Assembly: GCA_023525715.1 (NCBI GenBank)
Contig: CM042009.1
Span: forward strand, 132,556,211-132,620,210
From: Cichorium intybus
Lineage: Eukaryota; Streptophyta; Magnoliopsida; Asterales; Asteraceae
DNA length: 64,000 nucleotides
Direction of reading: 5' to 3'
The notes under the pieces are model-generated. The model searched no databases, was not told where the DNA came from, and worked only from the letters and a program-made list of their open reading frames with translations. Shown in pieces: positions 32,380-44,885 of the stretch. The translations under genes and the position numbers were made by a program. Numbering within the stretch: position 1 is the stretch's first letter; every line of letters begins with the position of its first letter.

Positions 32380-34235
32380 GACTCACCCCACCCACACCAT
32401 AAAGATAAGAGGGGGAACTGGCAACCTCAAGGTGGCCGTTTTAATCGATAGTGGGATGACCCATAATATCATATCACGACAAGCAATTGGATGCCTAAGT
32501 CGGAAGTGACGAGGATCGAATGATTGGGGTAATAGTGGGAAACTGAAGGATAGCTAGAAGTTGGGGCATATACAAACGGGTGGTGCTTACCCTACCAGAA
32601 TTACAAGTGATGGAAGATTTCTTCCCGCTCAAGTTGTGGAGCATGAATGTGATATTCATAACTAAAGGGTTCCACACGTGAGGAGATATAGTCGTCAACT
32701 GAAAGAAGCTAATTGTGTCATTTTGGAAGGTTGAATGGCAGGTGACCATTTAGGGGGATCCAAGATTATCAAAGATGTTGGTCTCTTGTAAGTCGTTATT
32801 TTGGGCACTACAACACGAATAAGAGGGTTTGTGGTACAAATGAGCTCGGTAGAAGCGAACGGGTGATCATAGTAGAATATCGGCAACAACCAAGGTCTTA
32901 GTAGTAAGGCTCGATGACGTGTTTGACTTATCAACATGACTATTTCCTAATTGAGATCATGAGCACACCATAATGCTCAAGAACGTTAAACTCTGAAAAC
33001 CATACAATCGTATTGCTACCTTCATGCAAAAATGATGCGATAGAAATGTTGGTACGGGAGATGATGGAAGTCGGCGTGATTTAGCCCAATACCAACCCTT
33101 TTTCCTGCCCTTTACTGTTGGTTAAGAAAAAAAATATGAGCTGTCATTTCTGCATAGATTATCGAGCCTTAAATAAGGTCGCTATCCTCAACAAGTGGCT
33201 GATTCTGATATTTGATGAGTTATTAGGCAAACTGCATAGAGCTATTGTCTTTTCGGAATTGGATTTAAATATGGGTTACCTTCATACCCGGATGAAGGGT
33301 GAAGACATACCGAAAACAACTTTCTGGACTCACAAAGGACACTACGAGTTCTTAGCCACACATTCAGACTGACTAGTATGCTTGTTACCTATTAGTCCTT
33401 GATAAATAAGGTATCCATGCCATATTTAAGTAAGTTTATGTTAGTATTTTTTTGACGATGTTTTTTTGTACAACAAAACCTTAATCGAACATTGGGAGCA
33501 CATTGTATGTGTCTTAGCATCGCTAAAAGAACAACATTTTATGCAAATAAGAAGTGTTTGTGTGCTCAAAATAAGGTTAAATATTTTGGACATATAGTGT
33601 CAAAAAAAGGAGTAGTGACGAATCCATACAAAATCACAACATATGTTGGAATGTCAAGCCTCTAGAGCGCTACGAGAGCTTAGTGGGGGGGGGGGGGGTT
33701 ATTAGGCTTGATGGCTACTACAAAATTTCATGCTAGGGTATGGAAAAATTATGTGGCCACTGATCGAACAGTTAAAAAAGGATAATTTTCGTTGGACCAA
33801 GGAAGCAACAAGGAAGATTAGAAAACTACATGTAGCCATGATTCTTGTACCTGTGTTTGCATTACCCAAATTCAAATAGGAATTGGTAGTAGAGACTGAC
33901 ACATTTTGGGCATGGGTTACGTCAATAATGATACAGGATGGGAGATTGTTAGCCTACTATTGTCAGGTTCTAGACACCTGGGTACAACTTAAAACAGTTT
34001 ATGAAAGGGGCTAACAACTATTGTGTTTGCCATCCAAGTATGGTGTTCGTACCTATTAGGAAGGAGGTTAATGGTATGTACCGACCATCAAAGTTTAAAT
34101 TATCTACTAAAGCAACAGACAGTGGTTGAGGAACATAAGAAATCGTTAACCAAGTTGCTAAGCTAAAATTTTGAGATTCAATATAAGCCTAAGAAGGAAA
34201 ATAGCATGGTGGAGGCACTGTCCCAATAATGTACG
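32380..34235 (+). pseudogene. Ty3/gypsy pol relic (protease, reverse transcriptase, RNase H)
   Basis: The order is protease then RT then RNase H, as in Ty3/gypsy. Protease: VLIDSGMTHNII at about 32436, with the DSG catalytic triplet. RT: FCIDYRALNKV, VFSELDLNMGY, RMKGEDIPKTTF and HKGHYEFL at 33118-33372, then a broken FFDDV catalytic box (about 33450). RT end: ALRELSG before a 14-G run and a GYY motif (about 33715). RNase H: KTVYERG, YGVRTY and decayed CTDHQSL and QYKPGKE-like segments to about 34230. Many stops and frameshifts. In a functional element this would be the polyprotein copying RNA into DNA. No LTRs were identified around it. Confidence 0.85.
33685..33698 (+). repeat. Poly-G run inside gypsy pol relic
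   Basis: G14 replaces the codons of the conserved LSGFLGLTGYY segment, an expansion of the original GGG. Confidence 0.9.
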
Positions 34236-34523
34236 ATGACCCATTTAGAAATTTGATCTTAAAGTATGAGTTTGAAATAATCAACTAACTAAACTTCGAG
34301 TTGCAAATATGTCATTAAATGTAAATTAAATTTGATAAAAATTTTAAAACTTTGTAATTTCCAATAATTTAATAAACAATATGTAACTAGTGAGAGGATA
34401 CAAGATTACTTTTGGTTTGATTGTTTAGATTTTTAAAATAACCACACTTAGGGACAACTAGTGGTTTGGCAATATCATATCTTACAAGAAAACAAATCGA
34501 GAAATGTTTAAAAATAAAACATA
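34236..34523. other. Spacer between gypsy and copia relics
   Basis: AT-rich. Could include copia 3' sequence, but no LTR pair is evident. Confidence 0.4.
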
Positions 34524-35177
34524 TTATTTTGAAGAAAAGAGAAACAACCAAATTGTTAAACAAAATTTATCATAAACAAACCTGGATTGAGACAACATTC
34601 CTAATTCACTAATAAGGAACTTAAACCTTTGCTCATCAAGAGGTTTGGTAAATAGACCTGCAAGTTGATTGTTAGTTGGTACATACAACAGTTCAACCTT
34701 ACCCATTTGAACATTATCCCTGATGAAATGATGTCTTATTTCAATGTGCTTTGTATTTGAGTGTTGGGCTGGATTGTGAATCTACAATACTTAAGCACAT
34801 CACCTAGCAACAACAACATACTCAACTTCAACAGTTGAGCATGTCACTGATGACTGCTTCTCACATGACCAACTGATGATTCTACTTACAAGTAGATGGC
34901 ATCCTCCAAAAGTACTTTTCTTGTTTATAGAGCACCCTACATAGTCTGAATTTGGAAAAGCTATGGGATCAAAGGAGGAGTCTTTGGGATACCAGAGACC
35001 TATATTAGAGACCTATATTGGATGTCTCCTTCAAGTATCCGAAAATCCTTTTAACAACAAGTAGATGAAACTCCTTGGGGGTAGATTGATATCTTACACA
35101 CACACACTTGTGGCAAACATGATCTCAGGTCTATTAGTTGTTAGGTATAACAGGGAACCAATAATTAACCTGTAAAC

Positions 35178-37525
35178 TGTGACAATTGTAAATTTTGGTC
35201 AAAAAAAGTCAACTATAGTCAAACGAAGCGTACGATAATCCAAATGTTGAAAAGTAATTTTTCCATAATTTTACGATGTATTATTAGATATTATAATACT
35301 ACGTACGCTAATTCAAAACAATTATCGAGTAAACGCCGAAAATACGGATAGTAAACTACTATAGCGTAAAAATTCGATAATAATACAATTATTATTTTGA
35401 GAATAGTAATATTCATAAAACGATGTATTCGTAAATACGAACCTGTGGATATATAGAACGTCGAAAACGAAGTTCGTAGGTAAAAGTTACAACAATTAAA
35501 CCGCTGTGAACGGATAAATATACATAGGGTTTTGACTCAAAATACAAAACATGGTGTCTTAAACATCAAATATGGAATAACAAATCATATATTATGGAAT
35601 ATAATAATATCTAGTATTTAATTTCAAAGCCAAATACAATTTTCGGTAAAATACCAAAAATCGCGTAATCGGAAGAATACTGCGCTTAAACGCTTATTTC
35701 ATCGTTTAACGAGCTACGACTCAATCTAATTAAATGTTTAACAATGTTTTTATACATAATATTTATTTAGAACTTCATTTCTTCAAAAATTCATAAAATT
35801 TTGCTAAAACGTTTTACGATTTTATAAAAATCACCCATTTTATATAAGTATATTGCATTTTTTTTTATTAAAACTAACCCACCTTACTCCACCACAAACC
35901 ACCACCATCCACCACCATCTTCCACCATTTCAAGTGTAAATCACATCATTTTTGGTAAGGTACTTTCATCCAATAATTTTAACATTATTATACAACTTAT
36001 ACTCCTTTTACACACACTAACATCTACGTAAAACCTTTGGGTAATAGCTTTGTCCAAGGGTCCTTCGAGCTACAACGCTTAAATCTTGCCTTCTACCGTA
36101 AATCCTGCAAGAACAACCTTGTTTATAAGTAAAGCACACATCAAGGGTGAGTTTATACCCCTCATTTTCATCTTTTCCAAACTTTTAAGGGAGAATACAA
36201 GTTTATATTTTATAAATAATGATTTACACAAGTTTATATGTGTTTATATGATATAACTAACAATTTACACAAGTTTATAAATGAGTTATTGTGTAAAAAC
36301 GTTTTTGACTTGAAATATGTTTAGATCTATGTATTGTGAACATTATGATGTATTAGGTTTGTATAAAAGTTATTAAACTATAAACATATTGTGTAAAAAT
36401 GCTAGATCTTTAATATAAACGTCACAAAAAACGAAAACTAGTAAAAACTACGTTTTGTGACCGGAAATATGACTTTTCTAACAAAAATGGTTATAACCAA
36501 GTTATTACACCATTTTTGTGGGAAATATCTTAAAAGATGTTGTTTTTAATCATCTAAATAAGTTATTTCGTTTATGTTCGTAAAAATACGTTTATTACGA
36601 CGGAATACTAAAAATGGACTATTATAGGTATAGTTTATGGTTACTTGGGCTTTTATGACATTTTGCACAATACAAAAATAATTATATAAAAATATATAAT
36701 TATTATACATTACAACGTTATTATGGGAAATATGATAATGGCGAAAACAAAGGTTCTTAACAAATATACGTAAATGGGTTGATATATATACATTTTTGTG
36801 AGACGGGTCTTCATTATACTTTACAAAGTACATACACTAAAAGTCCTGAAATTTATAACCAGAGTCTTGGTAAGAGAGTGTGATGTTTGTGTATAGATCT
36901 ATACGGGATTGACAACCCCGCACCTGAGTTGTTAACTACAGCTAGACCGGCAGGTCTGAGGTGACAAATGTCTTACATTCCGACGCCTGAAGAACGTCGA
37001 AGCAGGCCTACATGGTCACAGTATGGTTATAGGGCGTCTCGCATAGAAAATAATCAACTTTCTAAATTGTTTACTTGGAAATATACATTTTATGGAATTT
37101 ATATTACAACTACATTATACATTTTAGTCTTTGAACTTTTAAGACTTGGACATTTTTATAAGAAAATATTGGATTTTCTTGGTTTACAAATACTATCGTT
37201 ACAAACAAAAGGATTTCTCTTATACAAATACTTATGAACTCACCAACTTAATTGTTGACACTTTTTCATCTACTTGTATTCTCAGGAAATTAAAAAGTAA
37301 AACCACAAGCGTTGGTGAAGAGACGTTACAACGCCATTCTTTTGTGTATTTTTGAACCATGTATTAATTGTGATTGAAACGTACTATATTGAACTATGTA
37401 ACTCTTACAATTAATTTATGATGGTTGTGTTGCTTGGAATCACTATTACTTGACATTGTTATGATATTGTTCATGAAGTCATCCACCATCGAATGTTTCC
37501 ACCAATACGGTTTGGGGGTGTGACA
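35178..37525. mobile_element. Solo LTR of a large LTR retrotransposon, inserted in copia pol
   Basis: Starts TGTGACAATTGTAAATTTTG and ends GGGGGTGTGACA, the TG...CA ends of an LTR. Flanking 5-bp direct repeats TAAAC (35173-35177) and TATAC (37526-37530) differ at one base. It interrupts the copia RT exactly between NPFVY and RLIIGSLLYL. No primer site, gag or pol inside, and only one copy, so a solo LTR left by LTR-LTR recombination. The size (2.35 kb) and GGTGTGACA end suggest a Tekay/Del-type gypsy family (inference). Confidence 0.75.
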
Positions 37526-38083
37526 TATACAAAAGGATTTATGGCTTTACCATCAGGATCAACCCATATCTTCATGGAAGTGGGCATAGGAGTCTTAGCA
37601 GGTTTACAATACTGGAATGAACACTTCTTCAAAAGTTTAGCAACATAGTTACTTTGACTAAAGAAGATACCCTCTTCTGACTGTTTTGCCTGAAGTCCTA
37701 GAAAGAAGGTCATCTCACTAATCATACTCATCTCAAATGTGTTGGTCATTACTGCACCAAACTCTTGACATAGTAGGTCATTTGTAGAACCAAAGATCAT
37801 ATCATCAACATATACTTAGGCAAGTATAAGATATGGACCGATATTTTTTACAAAGAAGGTGTTGTTAATAGCACCTCTGTTGTACCCATTAACAATTAAA
37901 TATGTTGGTAGTGCATTGTACCACGCCCTTGGAGCTTTTTAAGACCATAAAGAGGCTTATCAAGCTTGTAGACATGATCTGGAATCTCTTCAAGTTCAAA
38001 TCCAGGAGGTTGTTTAAGAAATACTTATTCTTGAAGATCTCCATGAAGAAATACTTTTGCCACTGGTGCGAATGTCTCATTAT

Positions 38084-38852
38084 TGTTGGATTAGGTGTCT
38101 AAGCCATGACTTTATATTTATATTTATCTTGTTAATTGAAGCAAAGTCCATTTGGGTTGCCCTCATAGCTGGAGGTCAGGATAGAGTTCGGTAGAGTAAA
38201 AGGTTGATTTATTAATTGTTTAATAAATCAATAGAATTAATTAAATGGTTTATTAATATATTTAAGTGTTAATATATTAATTAGAAACTATAACAATTAA
38301 TTAAGATTTAATCTAGAATTAATTGGATTTAATTTAGTGATTAAATTAATTAATTAAAAGTGCAGGGACTGGTTTGTATTTATTCAATAGTTGAATAACT
38401 GGCAAGACAGTAGCCAGGGGCCAAAGTTGGCGCCAATATGGAGGGAACTCCATAGTTGGCGAAAACCCTAATTAGGGTTTAGAAGCCTTGGTCCAAATGG
38501 TCAACAGGCTTGCCCATTAAGGAGGCTCCTCTAGGGTTTCAGCTGTAACCCTTGGAGGCTATAAAAAGAACCTCCTGGCTCCCCTAAAACCTGTGCCATT
38601 TATCACCAGATAAACTCTGCTGGACTGTCTTCTCCATTGTTGTGGGTATGACTTTCATCTGAGGCAGGATACTTTTGCTGCTAGCTTCAAGAACAAGATT
38701 CAAAGGTTGGTAATTCTTGTTTTGATCTTTGGAAATTATTGTTGGCCTTTAGGTTTTAGTTTATTATCTTCATAGAAGAAAACATAGATTTTTCTAGGGT
38801 TGCATGTGAACCATAGGATTTTTGTGTTCATTGTTTGCTAGAAAACCCTTCA
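38084..38852 (+). repeat. 5' LTR of the non-autonomous copia-type element
   Basis: 769 bp, TG...CA. TATA box TATAAAAAG at 38560-38568 with the likely transcript start about 30 bp later. Followed one base on by the tRNA-iMet-type primer site. Confidence 0.85.
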
Positions 38853-38853
38853 G

Positions 38854-38865
38854 TGGTATCAGAGC
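38854..38865 (+). promoter_or_regulatory. Primer-binding site (initiator Met tRNA)
   Basis: TGGTATCAGAGC, complementary to the 3' end of plant initiator Met tRNA, one base after the LTR CA end. It fixes the 5' LTR border and the plus orientation. Confidence 0.92.
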
Positions 38866-39651
38866 TTAGGCTGTTTTCGTGTGTTTGATATAAACTGCTT
38901 AACCTATGTTTGCCTTGAGGTTTTGTGTGAAAAACACCTCTTGGATGAGGCTTTGGTCGAAATCTAGGCTAGGGTTTCCTAACCCTAGCCGCCACCCTCA
39001 TGGTCCCCCTTTATTTGCTTGATTTACTTGCCTTATTTAGTGTGTTGTTATTTTGGTAATTGGATTAATTAAATAACTAGAACCTCTTTAATTTTGGCAT
39101 GTAAATTTCGAACCATATAGGGGCCAAGATAGAAAAATTAATTTGATTAATTTTATGAAATATATCTTAGATTTAATTAGTTTAATTAATTGTTTAATTA
39201 AAAGATCAATTAAATCAGCTTAAAGAATTAATTTAAATTTTCGAAAAATAGTTTAAAATTTGCGAAAATTATGAGATAATTAATTCTAAAATATTTTAAT
39301 AAGATTAAAATATATCTTATATATTTATGATTAAAAGTTAATTATTTATATATAAGAAAATTGGTTAGTCTTACCGCAAGTAGGCCTCATTCACAAAACT
39401 GTCCTATAAAGAGGGTATAAGGCGACTGACTATAAAATGTTAGTCTAATGGGTATCTACTCTTATCCACCGCTCTCCTGGTCAGTCGAGTGTCGTTAGCC
39501 GAACGGGTTTGATAGAACCACTAAGCCTCTTAAAAGTATAATGCTATAATTGAAAGTACTAGAACTTTGAACAAAACCCAATCTAGTTACTTTAGGATAA
39601 AAATGTGAATTGGTGCTAATCCATGGAATTGCACATTGCACTTTGTGGAAC

Positions 39652-39689
39652 GTTGGTGGAGCGTGTGTGGTTTACCGGCACGCCAACTG
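39652..39689 (+). other. Covarying hairpin, copy 1
   Basis: 5' arm GTTGGTG, core GAGCGTGTGTGG-TTT-ACCGGCA, 3' arm CGCCAAC. Seven pairs including one G-U. See the finding on this hairpin family. Confidence 0.8.
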
Positions 39690-39732
39690 GGGTCCGCAAA
39701 GAGTTGCAATGGGTTTCTCGATTTTGTCATTA

Positions 39733-39768
39733 TTAACGGAGCGTGTGTGGTTAACCGGCACGTTAATT
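39733..39768 (+). other. Covarying hairpin, copy 2
   Basis: 5' arm ATTAACG, core GAGCGTGTGTGG-TTA-ACCGGCA, 3' arm CGTTAAT. Seven perfect pairs, with a stem different from copy 1. Confidence 0.82.
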
Positions 39769-40099
39769 AGAGATGACAATCGACTTCGAGAGTACCGAGC
39801 ATATTTGCATGGTTATTCACACCCGGTTTGTGATCCTCGGCGTCCCAGTCACAAACAGTGGGGTACATCCGAGACTAAACATGCCATTGAAAAGTTCAAT
39901 GTGTCTCAACAGATCTAGGAATTTCATAAGATGAAATTGATAAGTGCATTATCTACCTTAATGACCATTGTGTTGTGATTACGGCATCCCTCTTCACACC
40001 ATAGTTGGGGTATTTTGGGTCCTAGCCTTAATAAATAATATATTGGGTAATTATTTAAAAGGATTAATTAAACTTATAAAATTCTGTTTATTGTAGATG

Positions 40100-40800
40100 T
40101 CTGAACCAAGTGTCTATTCTCCTCCCTCTCCTCATTCACCCATTTCTGAGAGCATCAGAAAGCACCTGCTAAATATGGAAAGGCTGACTGGCCTTAACTA
40201 TATGGTATAGCTTCATAAATAGAGAATAGTTCTCTGTTTTGCTGGCAAGCCATATCTGACTGAGTGTCCGCTACCCAAAACATGACATCACATAGTAGCC
40301 TGTGATGAGCATGACTCCTTGATTGTCAAGTCAAGGAAAGATTGTTGCCTAATACTATTGATCATTGACCCCGAGTTCCGCAGGAATTTAGAATTCCTGG
40401 GGTCAGATAAGCTAGTTGTGGAAAGGTTCCATGAACTGGTTGAGAAAGGACGTGCTAAGATCTTCAAAGAGTTTGAAGTGTGCAGGAAGTAGCACCAGTT
40501 CACATGTTCTCAAGACTGAGAGACACACAGGTGAACTGTATAAATTTGGTTCCCTTTTTGATCGGGAGTTAAAGCATTAGCTCGACTCGCTGATCCGTTC
40601 ATCCTGATGTACAGGAAGGGAAACCAGATAAGACAATCTTGGATATGCATTCAATGTTGACTCTGTATGAGTCGTTCATAGAGAAGCATAGTTCCATTGA
40701 TTCAGCTGCTTCGGGATTGAGCCCAGTAATAGGACACATCAAGAAATGATCCAGATCGTCTGGACCGGTTCCTCGATGGTTCAAACTGGGAATCCACAGG
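40100..40800 (+). pseudogene. Copia-type gag relic
   Basis: Opens ATGTCTGAACCAAGTGTC (40097) encoding MSEPSVYSPPSPHSP...LTGLNYM, then a stop. The following frames keep RIVLCFAGKPYLTECPLP, HDSLIVKSRKDCCLILLIID and RNLEFLGSDKLVVERFHELV, the layout of plant copia gag (W-less NY...LRIVL start, helical capsid part). Frames change at least twice and no zinc knuckle is seen. In a live element gag forms the virus-like particle. Confidence 0.6.
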
Positions 40801-41277
40801 GTGGGACACAGTCACGGAAAGATTGGAAAATGCTCCGAAGCCGAACAGTTTGGCAACTCAGGAATATCTTAAAACTCAGAACACCTGATCCTTAGTTCCT
40901 TGATACAGGATGTGTTTCTCACATTTGCTCTGTATGCATGGACTCTGTAGGATGTGGGATGTTGTTGCATAGGAGCATATTCAGATTGGATCTGAAGCTC
41001 ATGTAGTTTTAGAGTTTAGTTAGATGTTGAAATCATGTTATTAGCTTATCAGATGCGTATGACATTGTCTATCACATAATACATTGTTCAAGGATTTTGT
41101 TTTAATAAAATTGTCAATTTTCTTTTAACACATGTTGTTTGAAATATCCTTGAAATGTTGTATGATTGTGTTGAATGCATGATTAGTAATAACTTGAATA
41201 TTGATACATCCAAAGTGTTTGGATTTTAGGAATTGTGCTCCTTATGATTGTTAAAGTGAATATTATAAGAATCAATT

Positions 41278-41530
41278 CAACCAAAGGTCCAGTTGGACAG
41301 GACTTTGGAATCATTTGACTTAGAGTCACATGATGAATTGAATTCTTAATGTGTTAAGAAATAAATCAACCAAAGATCCAGTTGGACAGGACTTTGGAAT
41401 CATTTGACTTAGAGTCAGATGATGATTAAGTTCCTTATAAAGCACATGTGGCAAGAAATGAATCACCCAAAGATACAAAGGATAGGATTTTGGAATCAGT
41501 TGACTTAGAGTCAACTGAAGATTGCAAGTC
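41278..41530 (+). repeat. Three about 90-bp repeats each with a TAG-loop hairpin
   Basis: Units at about 41278, 41365 and 41465 share CCAAAG.TC and TTGACTTAGAGTCA. In each, TGACT-TAG-AGTCA forms a hairpin whose outer arms pair: ATCAT with ATGAT in the first two units, TCAGT with ACTGA in the third. Confidence 0.75.
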
Positions 41531-42655
41531 TTGAACAGAATTAACAAAGTCATAAGTTTACATAGAGATGTAAAAGAGATTGAGATTAGGAGCAACGAAC
41601 ACATCATTTGCTATGTATTGCTCGAATCCTCAAATAGAACACAATTGGTTGTACTCCGGGATATTTGTCAATCGGTATGACAAATATAGCTTCGCTTATC
41701 AGAATAAGTGATTGAATTGAAACCTTGAATCGTTCAAGGACTTCAAAGGAAGTACAAGATCCGCAGAACCTGAGTGACAACATAAACTGGGAAAATATTT
41801 CACAGTTATTCTCTTCCAAGAACATTAATAGTTATAATGTGTCTTAGGGAAGATGATGGAGCATTGGTCGAAACAGTTCGATCCTCGATGTATGAGATAC
41901 ATTGCCAATTAGTTTCCTGTAAATTAAACGCTAAACCAGTCAGACCATATAAACCATATTCCAACCACGTCTTCGACTAAGTAGGTTTTGCAGACACTGT
42001 CTGAAATGTAAAGCTGGGATTGTCCCACTTGTACATTAAAGGTCCAGGGTCTTGTAGTGTTCGTCCGAACCTCATGACTGGCCTGAACCTAATCAGAAAT
42101 GTCATTTCACTGGCTATCCCGCTGTACCTGGAAAAGAAAGAGCTCTTTTAGAAAGAACTCATATTCTAAGGAGACAGTGGGAGTTGGGACAGTCCTGAAT
42201 GAGTTCAGGATTAGCCAAGTGAAAGAACCTTTTAGTCATCACTAGGCTTGAAGCAGAAATCAGATTTTTGTTTTTGTACTGACAAAATCTTCTCTTGACC
42301 AGTAGATTTGATCACCATCATAAGTAGTTATGATCAGGGTGACATACCGAATAGTGGTAAAACACTATAGTTGGTACGGATTTTCAATCCGACTACTTGG
42401 AAGCATTGGTGAGCCCGGTTGCTGCCAATTAAGAGAACCTTAGGACGAGATACAGTCTATGTGACAGTTTGATTGATTTTACAACTGGTCTTAAAAAACC
42501 AGTGGGAGTAATCATCAAAAGAAACCAACATGGACAGAAACGTACCTTCAGAACATCTAGTTGAGTGAGACGATACTCAGAGTCAAGTAATTGACTTCGA
42601 GAGAAGCGCTCTCAATAGAAGATGAAATCTGAAAGGATACTACATATTGTAAGTC

Positions 42656-42691
42656 GTTAGTGGAGCGCGTGTGGATCACCGGCACACTAAT
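42656..42691 (+). other. Covarying hairpin, copy 3
   Basis: 5' arm GTTAGTG, core GAGCGCGTGTGG-ATC-ACCGGCA, 3' arm CACTAAT. Seven pairs with one outer G-U. Confidence 0.82.
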
Positions 42692-42949
42692 AGGAACTCA
42701 CAAAGAATATGCCAGTATAAAGGTACGTGGGCCCGGGATTACCCCATGGGCATCTCGCAAGAAAGGATATTCAGATTCTCAAAATATGCCAAAGGATTGG
42801 ATTTTGAGAAAGGGTTGAAAGATATCCATTAAGATGTCAGAAAGGTTTGGATTCTCAAAATGTGCCATAAGCTCTGGATTTTGTGAATAGTCCATAACCG
42901 TGCTAAAGCCAGTGGGAGTGTCGCTGTTATCTCTATCTCCATATGTGTG

Positions 42950-43260
42950 TTACATAATGTTTCTAGGAAACGTCTCTTTTCATTACAAAGTGTAATGACT
43001 TGGTGTTAAGAGACGAATCGCTATGAAAGACTTAATAAAGATACGGCATGCTCGGGTGGTTATAAATGTCTATGAGATAGATCGAAACTCTGCCAAAATG
43101 ATCTTGATAAAGACTCAAGATGCATTGCCTAGGAAATAGTTTTCTATCATTGCAAAGTGTAATGATTTGGCATGAGAGATATAAAGAAGGTGCAGCATGC
43201 TCAAATAATCCATAGACATCTATCAGATAGATGTTGTCATCAGTATAGACCTAGCCACCA
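42950..43260 (+). repeat. Diverged tandem repeat with AAAGT-loop hairpins
   Basis: Two units (about 42955-43100 and 43130-43260) share CATTRCAAAGTGTAATGA. The first is closed by CGTCTCTT / AAGAGACG (8 pairs). CATTAC in one and CATTGC in the other both pair with GTAATG (the latter through G-U), with the loop AAAGT kept. Confidence 0.65.
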
Positions 43261-43616
43261 TAAGCATGATCTTGATAAGATTCAAGATGCATGGAAAAGA
43301 GTCTCCGAAAGGAAATAGTTATTGAAGATCATGACACAAGGATTATAAGTAATCCTTAGATTCCAAAAGAGTTTGGAATAGGACTGGATCGAATCCAACA
43401 AGTTTCTTGGATCGATCAGAAGTGTCATGAACATGTATTGATGACTTAATGCTTAGAGCATAGTGAGTCAGATTCAGGATATGATCTGGCTGGGAATACT
43501 TAATGGATTTTGTACCTACATGAGAAATCATTGGAAAATGATTGAGGTGAATGTTGATAACAATTTGAAAAGATTTTTCAAATAAGGACTTAATGGTTAA
43601 AGAATTTCGTTGGCAT

Positions 43617-43652
43617 TCCGATGGAGCGCGTGTGGCTCACCGGCACATCGTA
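43617..43652 (+). other. Covarying hairpin, copy 4
   Basis: 5' arm CGATG, core GAGCGCGTGTGG-CTC-ACCGGCA, 3' arm CATCG. Five perfect pairs, then a mismatch and one more pair. Confidence 0.8.
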
Positions 43653-44731
43653 ACACCTCGAAATAGTCTTAGTGTGCAGTCGTGTGGACTAAAGATCCCG
43701 AGAACCATGGAAAGTCACAGTACATAGAATGGGGTTGTTAGTGAGAATGACGGTATGACCAAAATTGAAATATCATCGGAAGGATATCCGATCGGATAAA
43801 GTGTATAAATGTGTAACATTTGAATACATAGAAAGAGTGAAAGGTCAAGTAGACATAGATACATAACACTAATTAAATAGTTTAAAAGGAATCTAGAAAC
43901 CGATAATAGTTTATGTAAAATCCGACTTGGTGATTACCTCGTGGAGACTTGGTAATTAGGCAATAGTAGCCACCAGTCAGATTTTAAGTTTTAATTTTGC
44001 ATGTTTCACTTCCCGAATAATTTGATTATTCAAAAGTCCACAGTCGCTCATACTTTTCGGGAGTAAGTATGAACAAAGACTGTCGTGAATTGGTTTGTAG
44101 ATTGTCTAAGGAGTTAGACATTGCAGTAAGACTGCTACAACGTTCATGAGTACTTAGAAATAGAGATTTGAGTATTGGATAAACCCGCGCTCAATAGATT
44201 GCTTCATGGATTACATCACGAGCAATGTTGAGACGATAATATCGTATGATCTTGAAGCGGAGACATATGAGTTGAAATTTACGAGTCGGTTGTGCATTGA
44301 TGATGCGAAACGCATCGGTAACTCGATGTTATAAAACGCATTGTTGTGTACGATTTGATAAGTAAAAGACACAACCATATGAGTCAAAGCTTATTCGTTC
44401 CTTGACCCTGATGGGAAACAGATATCTATAGGCCGCTCGATGATTTTGAAGTTGACTTAAGTGCTGGCCAGCCTGGACTAAATTGATGTGTTCAATTAGA
44501 AGTCCGAAAGTCATAAGCAGAATCGGAAATCGGGAAACAGAGTATCAGACAGAGATTGATCTCAATCCATGTCTCGTGTCTGAAAATATCTTGTTGGACG
44601 AAGGGTCATATGATCACTTATTTATGGACAGAACTGACTGGGTCAGAGTTCGGCAGCAGTTTCTAGGAAGCTGCAGGTTGTTTATTAACCAGAAGATAAA
44701 TTAAAGTCATAGACTTATCCAAGTGGGAGAC

Positions 44732-44885
44732 TGTTGGATTAGGTGTCTAAGCCATGACTTTATATTTATATTTATCTTGTTAATTGAAGCAAAGTCCATT
44801 TGGGTTGCCCTCATAGCTGGAGGTCAGGATAGAGTTCGGTAGAGTAAAAGGTTGATTTATTAATTTATCTTGTTAATTGAAGCAA
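44732..44885 (+). repeat. Truncated, scrambled 3' LTR
   Basis: Bases 44732-44865 match the first 134 bp of the 5' LTR without visible change. Then TTATCTTGTTAATTGAAGCA repeats an earlier LTR stretch (about 38127) before host copia sequence resumes. No matching 5-bp target duplication is found (ATTAT versus ATGTA). Confidence 0.8.

Larger units (their letters stand above)
38084..44885 (+). mobile_element. Non-autonomous copia-type LTR retrotransposon, about 6.8 kb
   Basis: 5' LTR 38084-38852 (TGTTGGATTAGG...CCCTTCA). Primer site TGGTATCAGAGC at 38854. Purine tract AAGTGGGAGA before the 3' LTR start at 44732. The 3' LTR is cut after 134 bp, followed by a misplaced copy of an early LTR segment (44864-44885). 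The interior keeps only a decayed gag at 40100-40800 and no recognisable pol. It carries repeated hairpins with covarying stems (39652, 39733, 42656, 43618) and other internal repeats. It splits the host copia RT between LVAQGFT and ETFAPVA. Confidence 0.85.

Noticed and set aside
36968..37355. Plus-strand frames inside the solo LTR
   Set aside because: They lie within an LTR, are AT-driven and have no similarity to known proteins.
38854..38865. Part of a tRNA gene (also at 48656)
   Set aside because: Only the 12-nt primer-site complement is present, directly after an LTR; no cloverleaf.
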